Origin: Oenanthe sinensis | Taxonomy: Eukaryota; Streptophyta; Magnoliopsida; Apiales; Apiaceae | Length of the DNA stretch: 64,000 nucleotides | Direction: 5' to 3' | NCBI GenBank assembly: GCA_028671895.1 | Contig: CM053796.1 | Span: 23,992,860 to 24,056,859 of the forward strand | Shown: positions 1 through 9,998 of the stretch, one piece after another | Layout of the letters: every line of letters starts with the position of its first letter | Numbering within the stretch: the stretch's first letter is position 1 | The notes under the pieces: generated by a model | Told to the model about the DNA's origin: nothing | Databases searched by the model: none | What the model saw: only the letters and a program-made list of their open reading frames with translations | Translations under genes and position numbers: made by a program

Positions 1-224
1 GAGATTCATGAAAGCCCGTTGCGACCATAAAACATACTGTTCAGGAGTTCACTTTGTGCATTCAGCCAAACACTTATGGCTTGTCATATTTTCTTCTTTG
101 TTAGCCTAGTACAGGACTCTCAGTGAAAATTTGCAGCCAACCACTATTTTTATACTTAAGTTTATATATGTATTAACTGTTGACTACTTGCAAGTGTCTT
201 AATTATATGTTGTTATATGTGCAG

Positions 225-938
225 GTTAAACAAATGGTAATTGCTCTTTTATGCGAGTCTGAAATGAAGTTGGCTGATGAGACCATTGAGATGATACTGG
301 ATAAGGTAAATATTTTGGTCTGAATTCAGTCACTTTTTCAGTTTTTCTCATTGGTTTAGGACATCTACATTAATAATATGATTTTTATTTCAGAAAGAAT
401 ATTAGCTTTCCTTCCAAACCAAAAAATAACTAAAATTTTCTGTTGGTTTGCGATTTAATGGAAAAAGAACAACTGTGTTGTGAGTTCTTATTAAAGAATA
501 TTGAAGTTAACATTCCTGTCTGCAAATAAGATAGTTTTGTATAGTTTCTATTTATTTATTTTAAGGGTAACTTGTTATATTTTTTAAGGTTGTGCTCTGC
601 TCATAATTTATGTCATGCATGTCCAAGAAGCTCTACCTGTTTGCTGACGCACTTTTTTGTCTAATCTCTTGGGCAGACGTTTTTAGAAGTTGATGTAAAT
701 CAGGATGGAAAAATTGACAGAACAGAATGGCTCAATTTTGTGACAAAAAATCCATCATTGCTGAAGATAATGACACTTCCTTATCTTAGGTACAGACAAT
801 CGTTTATCTATCTTTTTGTTAAATCGTTAGCAATTTTATTAAAGCTCAAGCATTGTGTCTGACAAAAATTGCAGGGACATCACAACTACTTTTCCCAGTT
901 TTGTCTTCAATTCAGAAGTTGATGAGATTGCTACGTAA
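225..938 (+). CDS. CBL: Calcineurin B-like (CBL) calcium sensor, last three coding exons (5' part outside window)
   Basis: Three coding exons are visible: 225-305, 677-789 and 875-938, each bounded by AG/GT and joined in phase; TAA is at 936-938. The encoded 86-residue C-terminus holds the end of EF-hand 3 with its following helix, and a canonical EF-hand 4 loop DVNQDGKIDRTE. It ends with the CBL-specific tail containing FPSF, whose serine is the site phosphorylated by CIPK kinases in this family, and a terminus ending SEVDEIAT. CBL proteins bind Ca2+ and recruit CIPK kinases to membranes to control ion transporters. The tail resembles CBL1/CBL9 more than CBL4 or CBL10, judged from memory of the family. 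Sequence 1-224 is intron; the N-terminal exons, including any myristoylation site, lie outside the window. No lesion is seen, so the gene looks functional. Confidence 0.88.
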
Positions 939-1320
939 CCGGAAAGCTATAACAAGCTTATGTATTTCGTATTATTATAGTTGAGCAAGTATTGAGTGGA
1001 TTTTTACACATTGAATAGAAGAATGCTTGCTACTTTGTGAGAGATAATGCATTGACAGACAAGGCCGTGGCCAATTGTTTTTGGTAGCTCTCAATTGTAG
1101 ACGCATATTTTCTTTATGCAATGTTTCAGTAGGCTTTTTTTCTCAGTTCTGATTCTGTTCGTGTCCCTAATATTTTGTAGACGCATATTTTTTCTGTTTT
1201 AGTACTAAGAACCTGTGACAATTCAACCAAAAGAAACCTCACTTGCTACTAAAAAAAAACCAGATTCAAACAAAACAACTATATAAAGTTGAAATCTATA
1301 ACAAACTAAACAAACGTGTT
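939..1320. other. CBL 3' UTR and start of intergenic DNA
   Basis: AT-rich sequence directly after the CBL stop codon, probably 3' untranslated region for the first 100-250 bases. A stretch reading gtagacgcatattttctt recurs in slightly altered form about 80 bases later (near 1,098 and 1,180). No ORF or RNA gene is seen. Confidence 0.5.
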
Positions 1321-1596
1321 ACTTACCTCAAAGCATACCAAAATAAGAACCTAGGGTGATTCAGTCAGTTGAAACCTCAATTGCATCTCAAAACAACTTA
1401 AAATAATACAACAAACTATACAAGCTCGAAATCAAAAAAGAATAAGATTGTGTTTGGGACTTGCCTCACAACATACCAAAATAAGAACCTAGGGTGATTC
1501 AATCAGTTGAAACCTCAATTGCATCTCAAAACAACTAAAATAATACAACAAACTGTACAAGCTCGAAATCAAAAAAGAATAAGATTGTGTTTGGGA
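1321..1596. repeat. Head-to-tail tandem duplication, period 138 bp
   Basis: Two adjacent copies, 1321-1458 and 1459-1596, match almost base for base (both contain cataccaaaataagaacc and end in gattgtgtttggga). They differ by a few substitutions and a one-base deletion in the second copy. The unit has no coding potential. Its high identity suggests a recent local duplication downstream of the CBL gene. Confidence 0.85.
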
Positions 1597-3240
1597 ACTG
1601 TTGATGGAAGAATTTGGTAACAACAAAATTTGAGGTCCATCGCCATAATCAAGATCTAGGGTGGTGTTTTTTATCTGAAAAGTCGTCGGAGTATGGTGGT
1701 TGATAAATATTGGGGCTGAGATTGTTAGGGTTTTTTAGTTGGTGGAGGTTCTCAACGTCTAACGCCTGACAATGTGTTTACGTCCCCCTATTTATTTATA
1801 ATAAGGGATCAAGCCGACGTAGTTCTGGCTGAAATAGAGATCCGATAGGAAAATGCAAGAGAAAACTATTCGGAAGAGGTTTTCACATTAAGATTTGTTT
1901 AGGTAGGTCAAATCCGATATTGACCCGGAAATCGTGGGTTCTAGTCACTCCACTATAGCTATTTCCCAGATACCTTGACTGGAGGCCAGCACTAGACCCA
2001 CCTCAAATGTAGGACGCGTCCTAAATCCCGAGACAAGGGCAATCTGTCTGAGTACAGAGAAAAGATCTTCCAAGACAAGGTTAACATCACACCATAACTT
2101 CCCTACGAGCGCAACCCAAGAAATATGAAGTTATGACCTTCAATAGATGGCAGAGAACCTTCAAATCAATCTTGGAGGCATAGGGCCTTCAATAATAGTA
2201 ATAGTAATCCACCCGAACAACTATAAATTCATCCCAATAGATACCAGCTCATCACAAATAACACATGCTGAAATTTGGACATAACATGTACTTTGATTTT
2301 ATTTGAAATGAAGGATTTCAAATCTCAGAATTTGAATTGTCATTTCAAATTCTCATATTTGTACTAACATTTGAATTTCTTAGAATTCAAATTAAATCAA
2401 AATTCAAATTATTATGATTACCCAAACATGTCATTTGATCAAATTCAAAATTTCAAATGAAATTCATGTTTTCAAACCTGCCTTTCATTATCTCACGAAT
2501 TTCAAACAAAAAATTAGGGTACTTTATGTTAATTAAACTTCAATTTCATCTGAAAAATACACAAAAATATGAGATTATTAACTTACATCATACTTTTTAA
2601 GAGATCTAAATATTCAATGGAAAATATGTGTGTAATTAGTATAAAATTTGATTGCGACTGATACAGGATTGAAAGAAATTGTGTTTGTTATATTATATTG
2701 TATTGATAATTTGATAGAGTAGACACACACATTAAACTAGATCGGTGAAGACTGAAGAATAAACAAGGAACATAAATTTGAAAATATAAAACATGTATAA
2801 TTGGTTTCAAAAAAAACTTTTTAATGAAACCGTTGTTTAAAAAAATATTATTTTAAAATTTGTATTTATAAAAGAAGCCCTTTATTATTTTCCAAACAAA
2901 TATTAGATAGAAATTTTAAAATCAAATCAATTAACATTTAAAATCAATTTTAAAATCCATCAATTAATATAACTCATATTAGATTTATTTAAAATCCATC
3001 AATTAAAATCTGTCAACTCATATTTAAATTTTTTAAAGTTATTTTAAATATCTAACATTACTTTTTCTTTTTTTTAGTTAAACTCGAATTCAAGCATCAA
3101 GCCTCACATTACCCCTAGTTGCCCGCCAGGAAAATCATTTTTACCGCAGGACTAAATTTACCCTTTACTAAAAGTTTTGTTACTATCGCAATAACAGTAC
3201 AGAGATTTGTAGCAGACGTTTGGTTTCATTTGAGTATCCC
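1597..3240. other. Intergenic region, AT-rich, no gene seen
   Basis: No supported ORF. A GC-richer island lies at about 1,900-2,150. Positions 2,280-2,520 are packed with short imperfect palindromes built on AATTCAAAT/ATTTGAATT, and 2,800-3,060 is A/T-rich with repeated aaatcaatt-like words. The palindromic part could be a decayed MITE, but no terminal repeats or target duplication could be fixed. Confidence 0.4.
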
Positions 3241-4339
3241 GAGGCAGATGAAAAACATTGAAGGCTTGCATTAAAAATGGAGGAAGCCCTATCACTCAGA
3301 CACAGAATCTAGGGGGTCTTCTTGTTTTTACCTCAACAAAGACAACTTAAACAAGGTTGTATACTCTTAAATCTCACTTTCTTTGTACATAAAATCATCA
3401 AACTTACATGCATGCATACACATTTGTATATTTTATGCTCTGATCATACTTGGTTTGTGTCTATATGTGTAGTTGAGTCTTTTACACCTGTTAAATTGTA
3501 CACACATGTCTCTGTGTGTGTGTGTGTCTCTACTATGTATTTTTCAATAATGTCAGTGTGATTGAGGTAAATTTTCTTGATCTAGTGTTTTTTTGTCAAT
3601 TGTAGAAGTTGAATAGTCACACATGTTTCCACTAGGGTATTTATTAGGCTACTATTGTTGGGATTCTTGATTTATAATGCTACTGTTCTAGGGATTTAAA
3701 TTTGCTGATATTTAGTTCTCTAGTTGAATGAAGATCAAGTCCAAGTGTGAAATGTTTCTTTTTTTGCAAAGGGTGTAGTAGTAGAATTTGAGTCTTTGCG
3801 ATATTTTACTTGCTTATAGGTTTTTACTCCAAATTGAGTCTCGAGTGTGTGGAGTCTGAAATTATTTCGTAATTAGTTAGACTACTGATGATATTTTCTA
3901 AGATTAAAAGAAAATACAGGGCAAAGCAGTAAGTTTGATGCAATTTAATTATGTTGATCAGTTTTTGTAAAACATTGATAATCTACAGTGAAGTGTGTGT
4001 TCCTTTCGGATATATGGGAGTAGTTGTTTCTTCAAGTTGTAACATTTTTCTGCTAGAAGTTTTATTTTGGGAAAACCCCATTGCAGGAGTTATTTTCAAT
4101 GTGATGATTAAGTTACTGATCAGATTTTCTCATTTCATGTTCAGACGATGGCTAATTTATCCTAAATTATCCTTCTTTTGTAATATTTAGATTTCAAGCA
4201 CCTATATTCTTCTCTTTACATCCTCATATCTATATTACTTGTTGTATAACTACGTTAGTGTGTGATTATGAATATATTTATTCATGTGTATGCAAAAGGG
4301 TTTTGCAGCTACATATTTCGGTTAAGAAACAACAGAGAT
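3241..4339 (+). promoter_or_regulatory. Probable 5' untranslated exon, leader intron and start context of the B3 gene
   Basis: Inferred, not proven. A possible non-coding first exon ends at 3355 (acaag|gttgta); a splice acceptor ttttgcag at 4301-4308 precedes the ATG at 4340 by 31 bases. The intervening 950 bases have no supported coding sequence and include a short GT tract (about 3,513-3,526). The acceptor just before the ATG is the reason to propose a leader intron. Confidence 0.3.
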
Positions 4340-7300
4340 ATGGGCAATAGAGAGGCATGTGATGAGTGCAAACTGAAGTGTTTACTGGCTCATGGAAGGA
4401 AAAAAGACCCATCGCCTCTTGTTACCACTTTTCACAAAATCCTTTTCGGAGAGTATGATTATTCGAAGCATCTGGTATTTGCTCAATTGCTCAAGTTTTT
4501 TTATCCTGTTAACTCATTAACACCCTTGTTTCCCCCTTCTCTATTAAACTTGATATTCAACCATGTTCCACTTTTATGTCCTTGTTTTGATGAAGAACGA
4601 AATTGTTGAACTTAATGTAAGCACTTTTTGTTGCAATATAGTGCATATTATAATGATGTAACTATCTGTAGTAGAAAAATGTGGAGTAACGAAAGACTGT
4701 GTACTTGACTATATATTCAAAAGGAAAGAAAAACTTACGGATAATAGAATAGTATGTCAGGAAGTTTTGGAAGTTTCAAATGTAATGTAATTTTGTTCCG
4801 TTTTGGAAGTTTCTTAAGAATATTGTCCTCTTGTGAACAAAAGGTTATTCACCTAGAAGTATCGGCTCATGAGTTTGAAGGTTAAAACCTTGTAAAAGAG
4901 AAGGTGGGTATGTGAGTATGTTCAATTATCACTAACATTTTGCTCCCGAGTTAAAAAAATGAGAGAAGAGAAGAGAAGGGAAAAGAAAATTTCAAAATTT
5001 TCTTTCAACGTGATGCTCCCGAGTCCCGAGTAGGAAAGAAGAGGAGATCCGGACAGAAAATTCTCACAAGTTCCTTCCAAAAACGTTCTTCGCAAAACTG
5101 GGATGATTGGGAGAGAAACTCTTGAGCTTTTTTTTGAATAATTCCCAACATATCCTTTTGTTCAAATTTTTCTCTCCCTTTCTATAATAAACTCAGGAGC
5201 AAACTCAAGAAAGTCTTTTTGAATATTTTTCTATTTCTCTTCTTTCACCTTCTTTTCTCTTTTATTCTCTTTTCTCGTCAAAAACTCTGGAGCACAGTGT
5301 AAAAAAATTTTCTTCTCACTAGTAAGTACACCTTATCTAGCTATAAACTGGTGTAAACATAATAAAGATTATAAACGAATTTTTGGAGGTTATGATTCCA
5401 TGAAGCTTTAGTAGCTTTTAGTTTCCTTTAAATGAGGTTTTATTCTTGATAAATGTAAACTTTTCCAAACACCAGTTGTATTCTGTAGGATGAACATGTC
5501 CCTGCACATCTAAGTCATGTATGTCATGTTGAACATAAAAGAGTATGGAATGAAATATTTAACGGGCCTAGGTATAGTTTCAGAATGTCCAAACTAGTAT
5601 GATTTGTATGCATATGAATCATGTAGCTTACAGAACTCCATCGTCTAGGAATTTGTATGATGTTTGCTCCATACCCTATTGTACTGTGTCGCTGGACATG
5701 CTCTTGTGCATTTGAGTCATAAGCAAGCTTAATTCTGATTGCTAAATGTCTAGACCATCAGGACCTGAATGCATATTAATTTTTGATCAGCCTAAACTAA
5801 TGTTCTTAGGAAATACCTATGCTTTTCCCCTCTTGGGTTGATTGTGTTGTTACAAAATAAATTAGACCTTGTAATGAAGATATTCATAAATTAGATTGGA
5901 CAGACCTTTGCTGCCTCCTGTGTGTATTTCCTCATAATGATGTCTTTTGGCTAGTCACTGGTGCAGAATACCTCATGAACAAAATAATACCTGTTAATTT
6001 CATATATTTGCAGTGCTTGCCTCAAAAAATTTCGCAAACTATTCCAGTTTTGTTTGCTGGACAAGATCATGTTCTAGAGGACACTAATGGTCAGCAGTGG
6101 CAAGTATCGTTAGGCACTAAAGATGGTCACTTGGCTTTTGGAAAGGGCTGGGATAAGTTTTTCACAGATCATGGGCTGAGAGAGGGATATATTCTGGCAT
6201 TCCACTATATTATGAAATCTCGTTTTGTTGTTCAAATTATTGACAACACTGGCTTTGAGAAGCTCAAGTTCCCTATAACAAATGGCAAAAAAAGGAAGAG
6301 AAGTAAAATTGATGTAAACGGTAATGCAGTTGGAGAGTGCCAAAATCGTTCTTATTACTCAACTAAAAAGCAGTGGTCCACGTATTCTGGCATATCAGAC
6401 TCTGAAGCTGGAATACACAGCCAACCAATGTCCAACAATAAACCTTTAAGGTCAGAAAATGGAAATGGTATATACCAGCACGTTGCATCAGCTGATAGTG
6501 ATATAGAGCAAGTCTATATGATTAATAGAGATGATGGATACAAATACAAAGAAGACAGGAGTCCTTTATTGGATTTTATAAACTTGGAAATGCAAGTAAC
6601 AGTTGATCCTGAGGGAAGTAGTGATAAAAGAACTAGTCATTTTAACACATTGGCAGATGGTAATGCAGTTGCAGGTAATTTAGATGAGAATCCAAAGTCT
6701 GCAGAGGTAGTGAGTGGGGAACCATATGCAAAAGCGGCTGCTCCTACAATCTCTAACAATAACAGTCTCCATTTAAAGAGGGGAAACGTGGCAGAAGTTG
6801 TTAATGATCATCATGGTGACCATAATTTTGTCCTACCCGTAGAAAACCAGGCTCAGTTGCATTCAGAATATAGGATCAAAAGTTCAACTACATCATCTAA
6901 TATAGTCAAAATTGAGGAGGCTGCAGGAAGTAAAAATCATTCAAGTTAGTTGCTTCTCTTTATCTCTGTTACTTCTTCATAACAACAATGTCATGCACAG
7001 TGATATGCATGCCTTGTACAGGATATACGTTGTAGGGTTTAAAAGAGAAAAAAGCCTGGTTAGGAAAGTTCTTAAAATCCACACAGAGGATCCTACTATG
7101 GAATATTATACTATATAGCATTTCTTATATACCTACAAATCTGCAAGTCTCTTTTAAATCCTACAAGAAAACCATGCAAAAAAAGAGAGAGTAAAGAATC
7201 ATATAATGTTTCAGTCTTCAGTAGCTTTAGCTTCTCAACGAATTTATAGAAGGAGCTTGAGCAACTTGATGCTTGGCAACTCTTAGCATAACTGCATAAC

Positions 7301-8774
7301 ATTGTTTGGTCATATTAACATTCAAAACTCGTGTTTTTTTCAAGCCGCTGACCCATTGTAGTTTCAATGAAAGTCCAAGTATATTCTGATGCATCTGCCC
7401 TGCACTCTTGCCAATTGTGCTTGTAGTAACTGTGTTATTTTCGGTTAAATTCATGTGTAAAAAACAAATCTGTATTAGTGTAGTAATCTAATTTGAGCTA
7501 ATGTAGTAATCTATTTTTGAGAAGGTGAGATTGTGAAGTTACCTAAAGCAGAGCTAAAGGAGTCGGGTAAATCACCCAGTTGTGAATTTATGAGTTCTGG
7601 TACGTGATCTCTCTTCTCTTCACTCTATAAAGCTGTCCCAAAGAGGGTTGAATGAGATAGACTTGATTATCATTATCTAAGTATGCTTTCAATCTTGCAG
7701 AAAATCATACAAAATTTAAAGAAAGGTCAGATCCAACTTTTGGCAGGAATGAGAAAAGTAATGAAATTCATAAAGTAGTAAAAACTGAACCTGTGGATTC
7801 TTATAACGACGAATGCCTGGACACATCTGCTCTATCCTTTACTGTTATGGTAGGAAGCAGTGAGTTTTTGGTACGTCAGGATAAACTTCTTACTCTACTG
7901 TTGTTTCTCAGTACGTTACAAATGAATGGTTGTTTGCTTACTTAAAATAGTTTAATTTCCTTAGTCTTGGGCCATTGCTTTTGATAGTTGTTTTAAGTAT
8001 TTAAAAAGGTTATGTGCGAATATGCAATCAAGTGGTTATCTAAAGGACTTTCCCTTTTGCCTCTGAAATGTGCAAACTTTCCTGGCCTGCACCGATCGGC
8101 TGCTTTAATATATTTCTGTCAATTCTTAAACAACCTGGGAAACTAGTATATTCTTATCTTATCATACCACTTTTTACAGTGTTTCCGCAGTTATAATCAG
8201 TCCCCTGTCTGAGTAGCCACACATACACACTCACACACAGAAACCCATACTACCTTCGATTTGTGCTTAAAGTGGAAAAGAATTAGAGAGCCCCTGTTGT
8301 GATACACAAAGTGTTTCTCTGTTCTTCGTTTTCTTGTGTCGGCTTGCTAAAAATCCTTAGGTTTTGCTATAGGCCTATAATGAAAATTATTTACATTTAT
8401 TTAGTTTAAATTCCATGCTAGCTGGACTTTTAAGTGCTAAAGTGTCATGTATGCATTTTGCAAGTGCATGAATGAGCCTGTTTTTTGTTCTCCCTCTTTT
8501 TTTTATATAAATATATCCTTATCTGAAATTTGAGCAGGAGTTACCGACATCAGTTACATTGTGGGCATACGTGGAAAGGAAGTTAGTAAACCTTAAAGGT
8601 CCGGATAAAAGAGTTTGGCCGGTTCTCTACCATCACAAACTTGGCGTTAAAGCTTTGACAAGCGGCTGGAAAAACTTTTTCATGTCATATAAACTGCGAA
8701 TAGGAGATGAATGTGTTTTTACACTTGAGGATGAAACAGAGACCATCTTCAGGATTGATGTTAATAGCAAGTGA
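4340..8774 (+). CDS. B3 domain-containing (REM-type) DNA-binding protein with two B3 domains, five coding exons
   Basis: Exons 4340-4474, 6014-6944, 7552-7599, 7701-7870 and 8538-8774 all have GT-AG borders. They sum to 1,521 bases in one frame (506 residues plus TGA), with phases 0, 1, 1, 0. Residues 7-14 give CDECKLKC, a Cys-rich head seen before the first B3 domain in this group. B3 domain 1 is about residues 33-130 (motifs GQQWQVSL, GWDKFFTDHGLREGY, FHYI). A basic nuclear-localisation candidate KKRKRSK is at 137-143. A long Ser/Asn-rich acidic linker follows, then B3 domain 2 at about 412-504 (RVWPVLYHH, SGWKNFF, LRIGDECVFTLED). The layout matches the At4g33280/Os01g0905400 group of plant REM proteins, nuclear DNA-binding regulators whose targets are mostly unknown. 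The ATG at 4340 is chosen because it follows a splice acceptor and opens the conserved Cys head. The weakest call is the 48-base exon 3, supported by phase and good splice sites only. Confidence 0.87.
4941..5294. mobile_element. Foldback/MITE-like element in intron 1 of the B3 gene
   Basis: The left end tgctcccgagtt (4941-4952) is matched in inverted orientation by aactctggagca (5283-5294) with one mismatch. Both arms continue inwards as complementary purine-rich and pyrimidine-rich tracts (gagagaagagaagag on the left, its pyrimidine counterpart before 5,280). Internal sub-copies of the same word (tgctcccgag near 5,012, ctcaggagca near 5,190) make the whole 354 bases able to fold back. No ORF is present. 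A clear target-site duplication could not be fixed, so the superfamily is open. It is probably removed with the intron. Confidence 0.5.
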
Positions 8775-9339
8775 GGGAGATGGATTACCTTTGAAGCTAT
8801 GTTCTCGCACTCAGCATAGTTGTAATGATATGTAACCGAATTGTCGTCCCTCGATTCTAGATTATATAAGATATCTTGGTATTATCAAGGAACAGTGATA
8901 CATTATGAAAAATGCTTGTGGATGGTATTAAGATGAAACCTCTTGTTCTTGCATATGTAAACACATAATATAATTCCTTGATACCTGTTGCTATCTAGCA
9001 CTAATATACGTGATCTTATTATCCCAGCTACACATTGTAAACGTGTCTTGACCTTGTTTAAATGCGTCCTTGCTCCTTTATGCATCATTTTACTACGATT
9101 TTATATTTTCATTATTGCTTTATCTGTTGCATACTCCTGCAGGCTCCACTTTCTAGTAGGGGTAGTTTGATTCATCAGTTTTATTAATTTTATTAATTTA
9201 AGTGTGCCAATACATACCAATACCATAGTTCTTTCTGCCTTGGTTGATTTTCTTCGAACTAATTCTAGAAATTCTCTCTTTAAAGTCTTTTGTCTTGTAC
9301 TTGAGTTTCTTGCTTCCAAATATAATTTTGAAGTTATAT
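8775..9339. other. B3 gene 3' UTR and border with retroelement DNA
   Basis: AT-rich sequence without a supported ORF. The first 100-150 bases are probably the 3' untranslated region. Similarity to the E2/E4 LTRs becomes recognisable only from about 9,340, so the host/retroelement border lies near there. Confidence 0.45.
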
Positions 9340-9711
9340 CTCTGTTGATGCACTGGTCTGGTTCATAAGTGACTAACCCTGATTTTGATCATCAGTTCTG
9401 AATATACTGACATAATTACTTTGGTTCCACAATCCTTTCCTGCTTCAGAAATAAATTACTCTTGAATCTTTTGACATTTGAACACTATTTCACTGTTATC
9501 ACTTTCTTGAATGGTTCAGTTTATTTATACTGAGGCATGAACATATTAATGAACTTCTTTCGGTAATTAATATTCAAGTTAGGGACTATCTTCTGGATAC
9601 TTGTTCTTGTGTATTCATGATTCCTGTTTTAGATTACATATTATTTATGTGTATATTTGTACTTGTGCTATTTTTCTTGTGTTACATTTAGGAACTACAT
9701 TAAGCCTTTCA
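9340..9711 (-). mobile_element. E6: truncated 3' LTR of a SIRE-type copia element, minus orientation
   Basis: The minus strand starts with TGAAAGG next to a polypurine tract, as the E2 LTR does (TGAAAAG). Landmarks shared with the E2 and E4 LTRs in the same order are the word ctggttcataagtgact (about 9,358) and a stretch around actgaggcatgaacatatta (about 9,529). Only about 370 bases of an LTR expected to exceed 1 kb remain; the outer part is missing where the B3 gene flank begins. Confidence 0.65.
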
Positions 9712-9725
9712 ATCTCCCCCTATTT
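9712..9725 (-). other. E6 polypurine tract
   Basis: On the plus strand atctccccctattt; the minus strand reads AAATAGGGGGAGAT, identical to the tract before the E2 3' LTR. It primes plus-strand DNA synthesis in reverse transcription and fixes the inner border of the E6 LTR. Confidence 0.75.
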
Positions 9726-9998
9726 GTTTGTTAGAGCATTACAAACAAATCAAAGAGAGGATACCTCAATTAACAACAAGAAAAAGGAATGTAAGACATA
9801 TAAATAATATTAATCTACTTTCTGGATTATAGATACATTTCTAGATTTTTACATTTTTCAAATAAAATTAAAATGTGACTATTCCTCTAGGCTTAACAAA
9901 AATTTCTAGTTTCATCTTAGTTTCTCCAACTCTTGAAGTTTTCTATCAGTAGATCAACATCTTCTTGCTATAATGGATTACATGATAATTCACCAGCT

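Noticed and set aside
2280..2520. MITE
   Set aside because: Many short AATTCAAAT palindromes, but no paired terminal repeats and no target duplication could be defined.
3322..4190. Small ORFs of 79 codons upstream of the B3 gene
   Set aside because: Low-complexity, hydrophobic, no family resemblance, and inside the inferred leader intron.
5975..6013. Start of the second B3 exon at the upstream ATG
   Set aside because: A good acceptor (tttgcag) at 6007-6013 and the phase match to the first exon show this part is intron.
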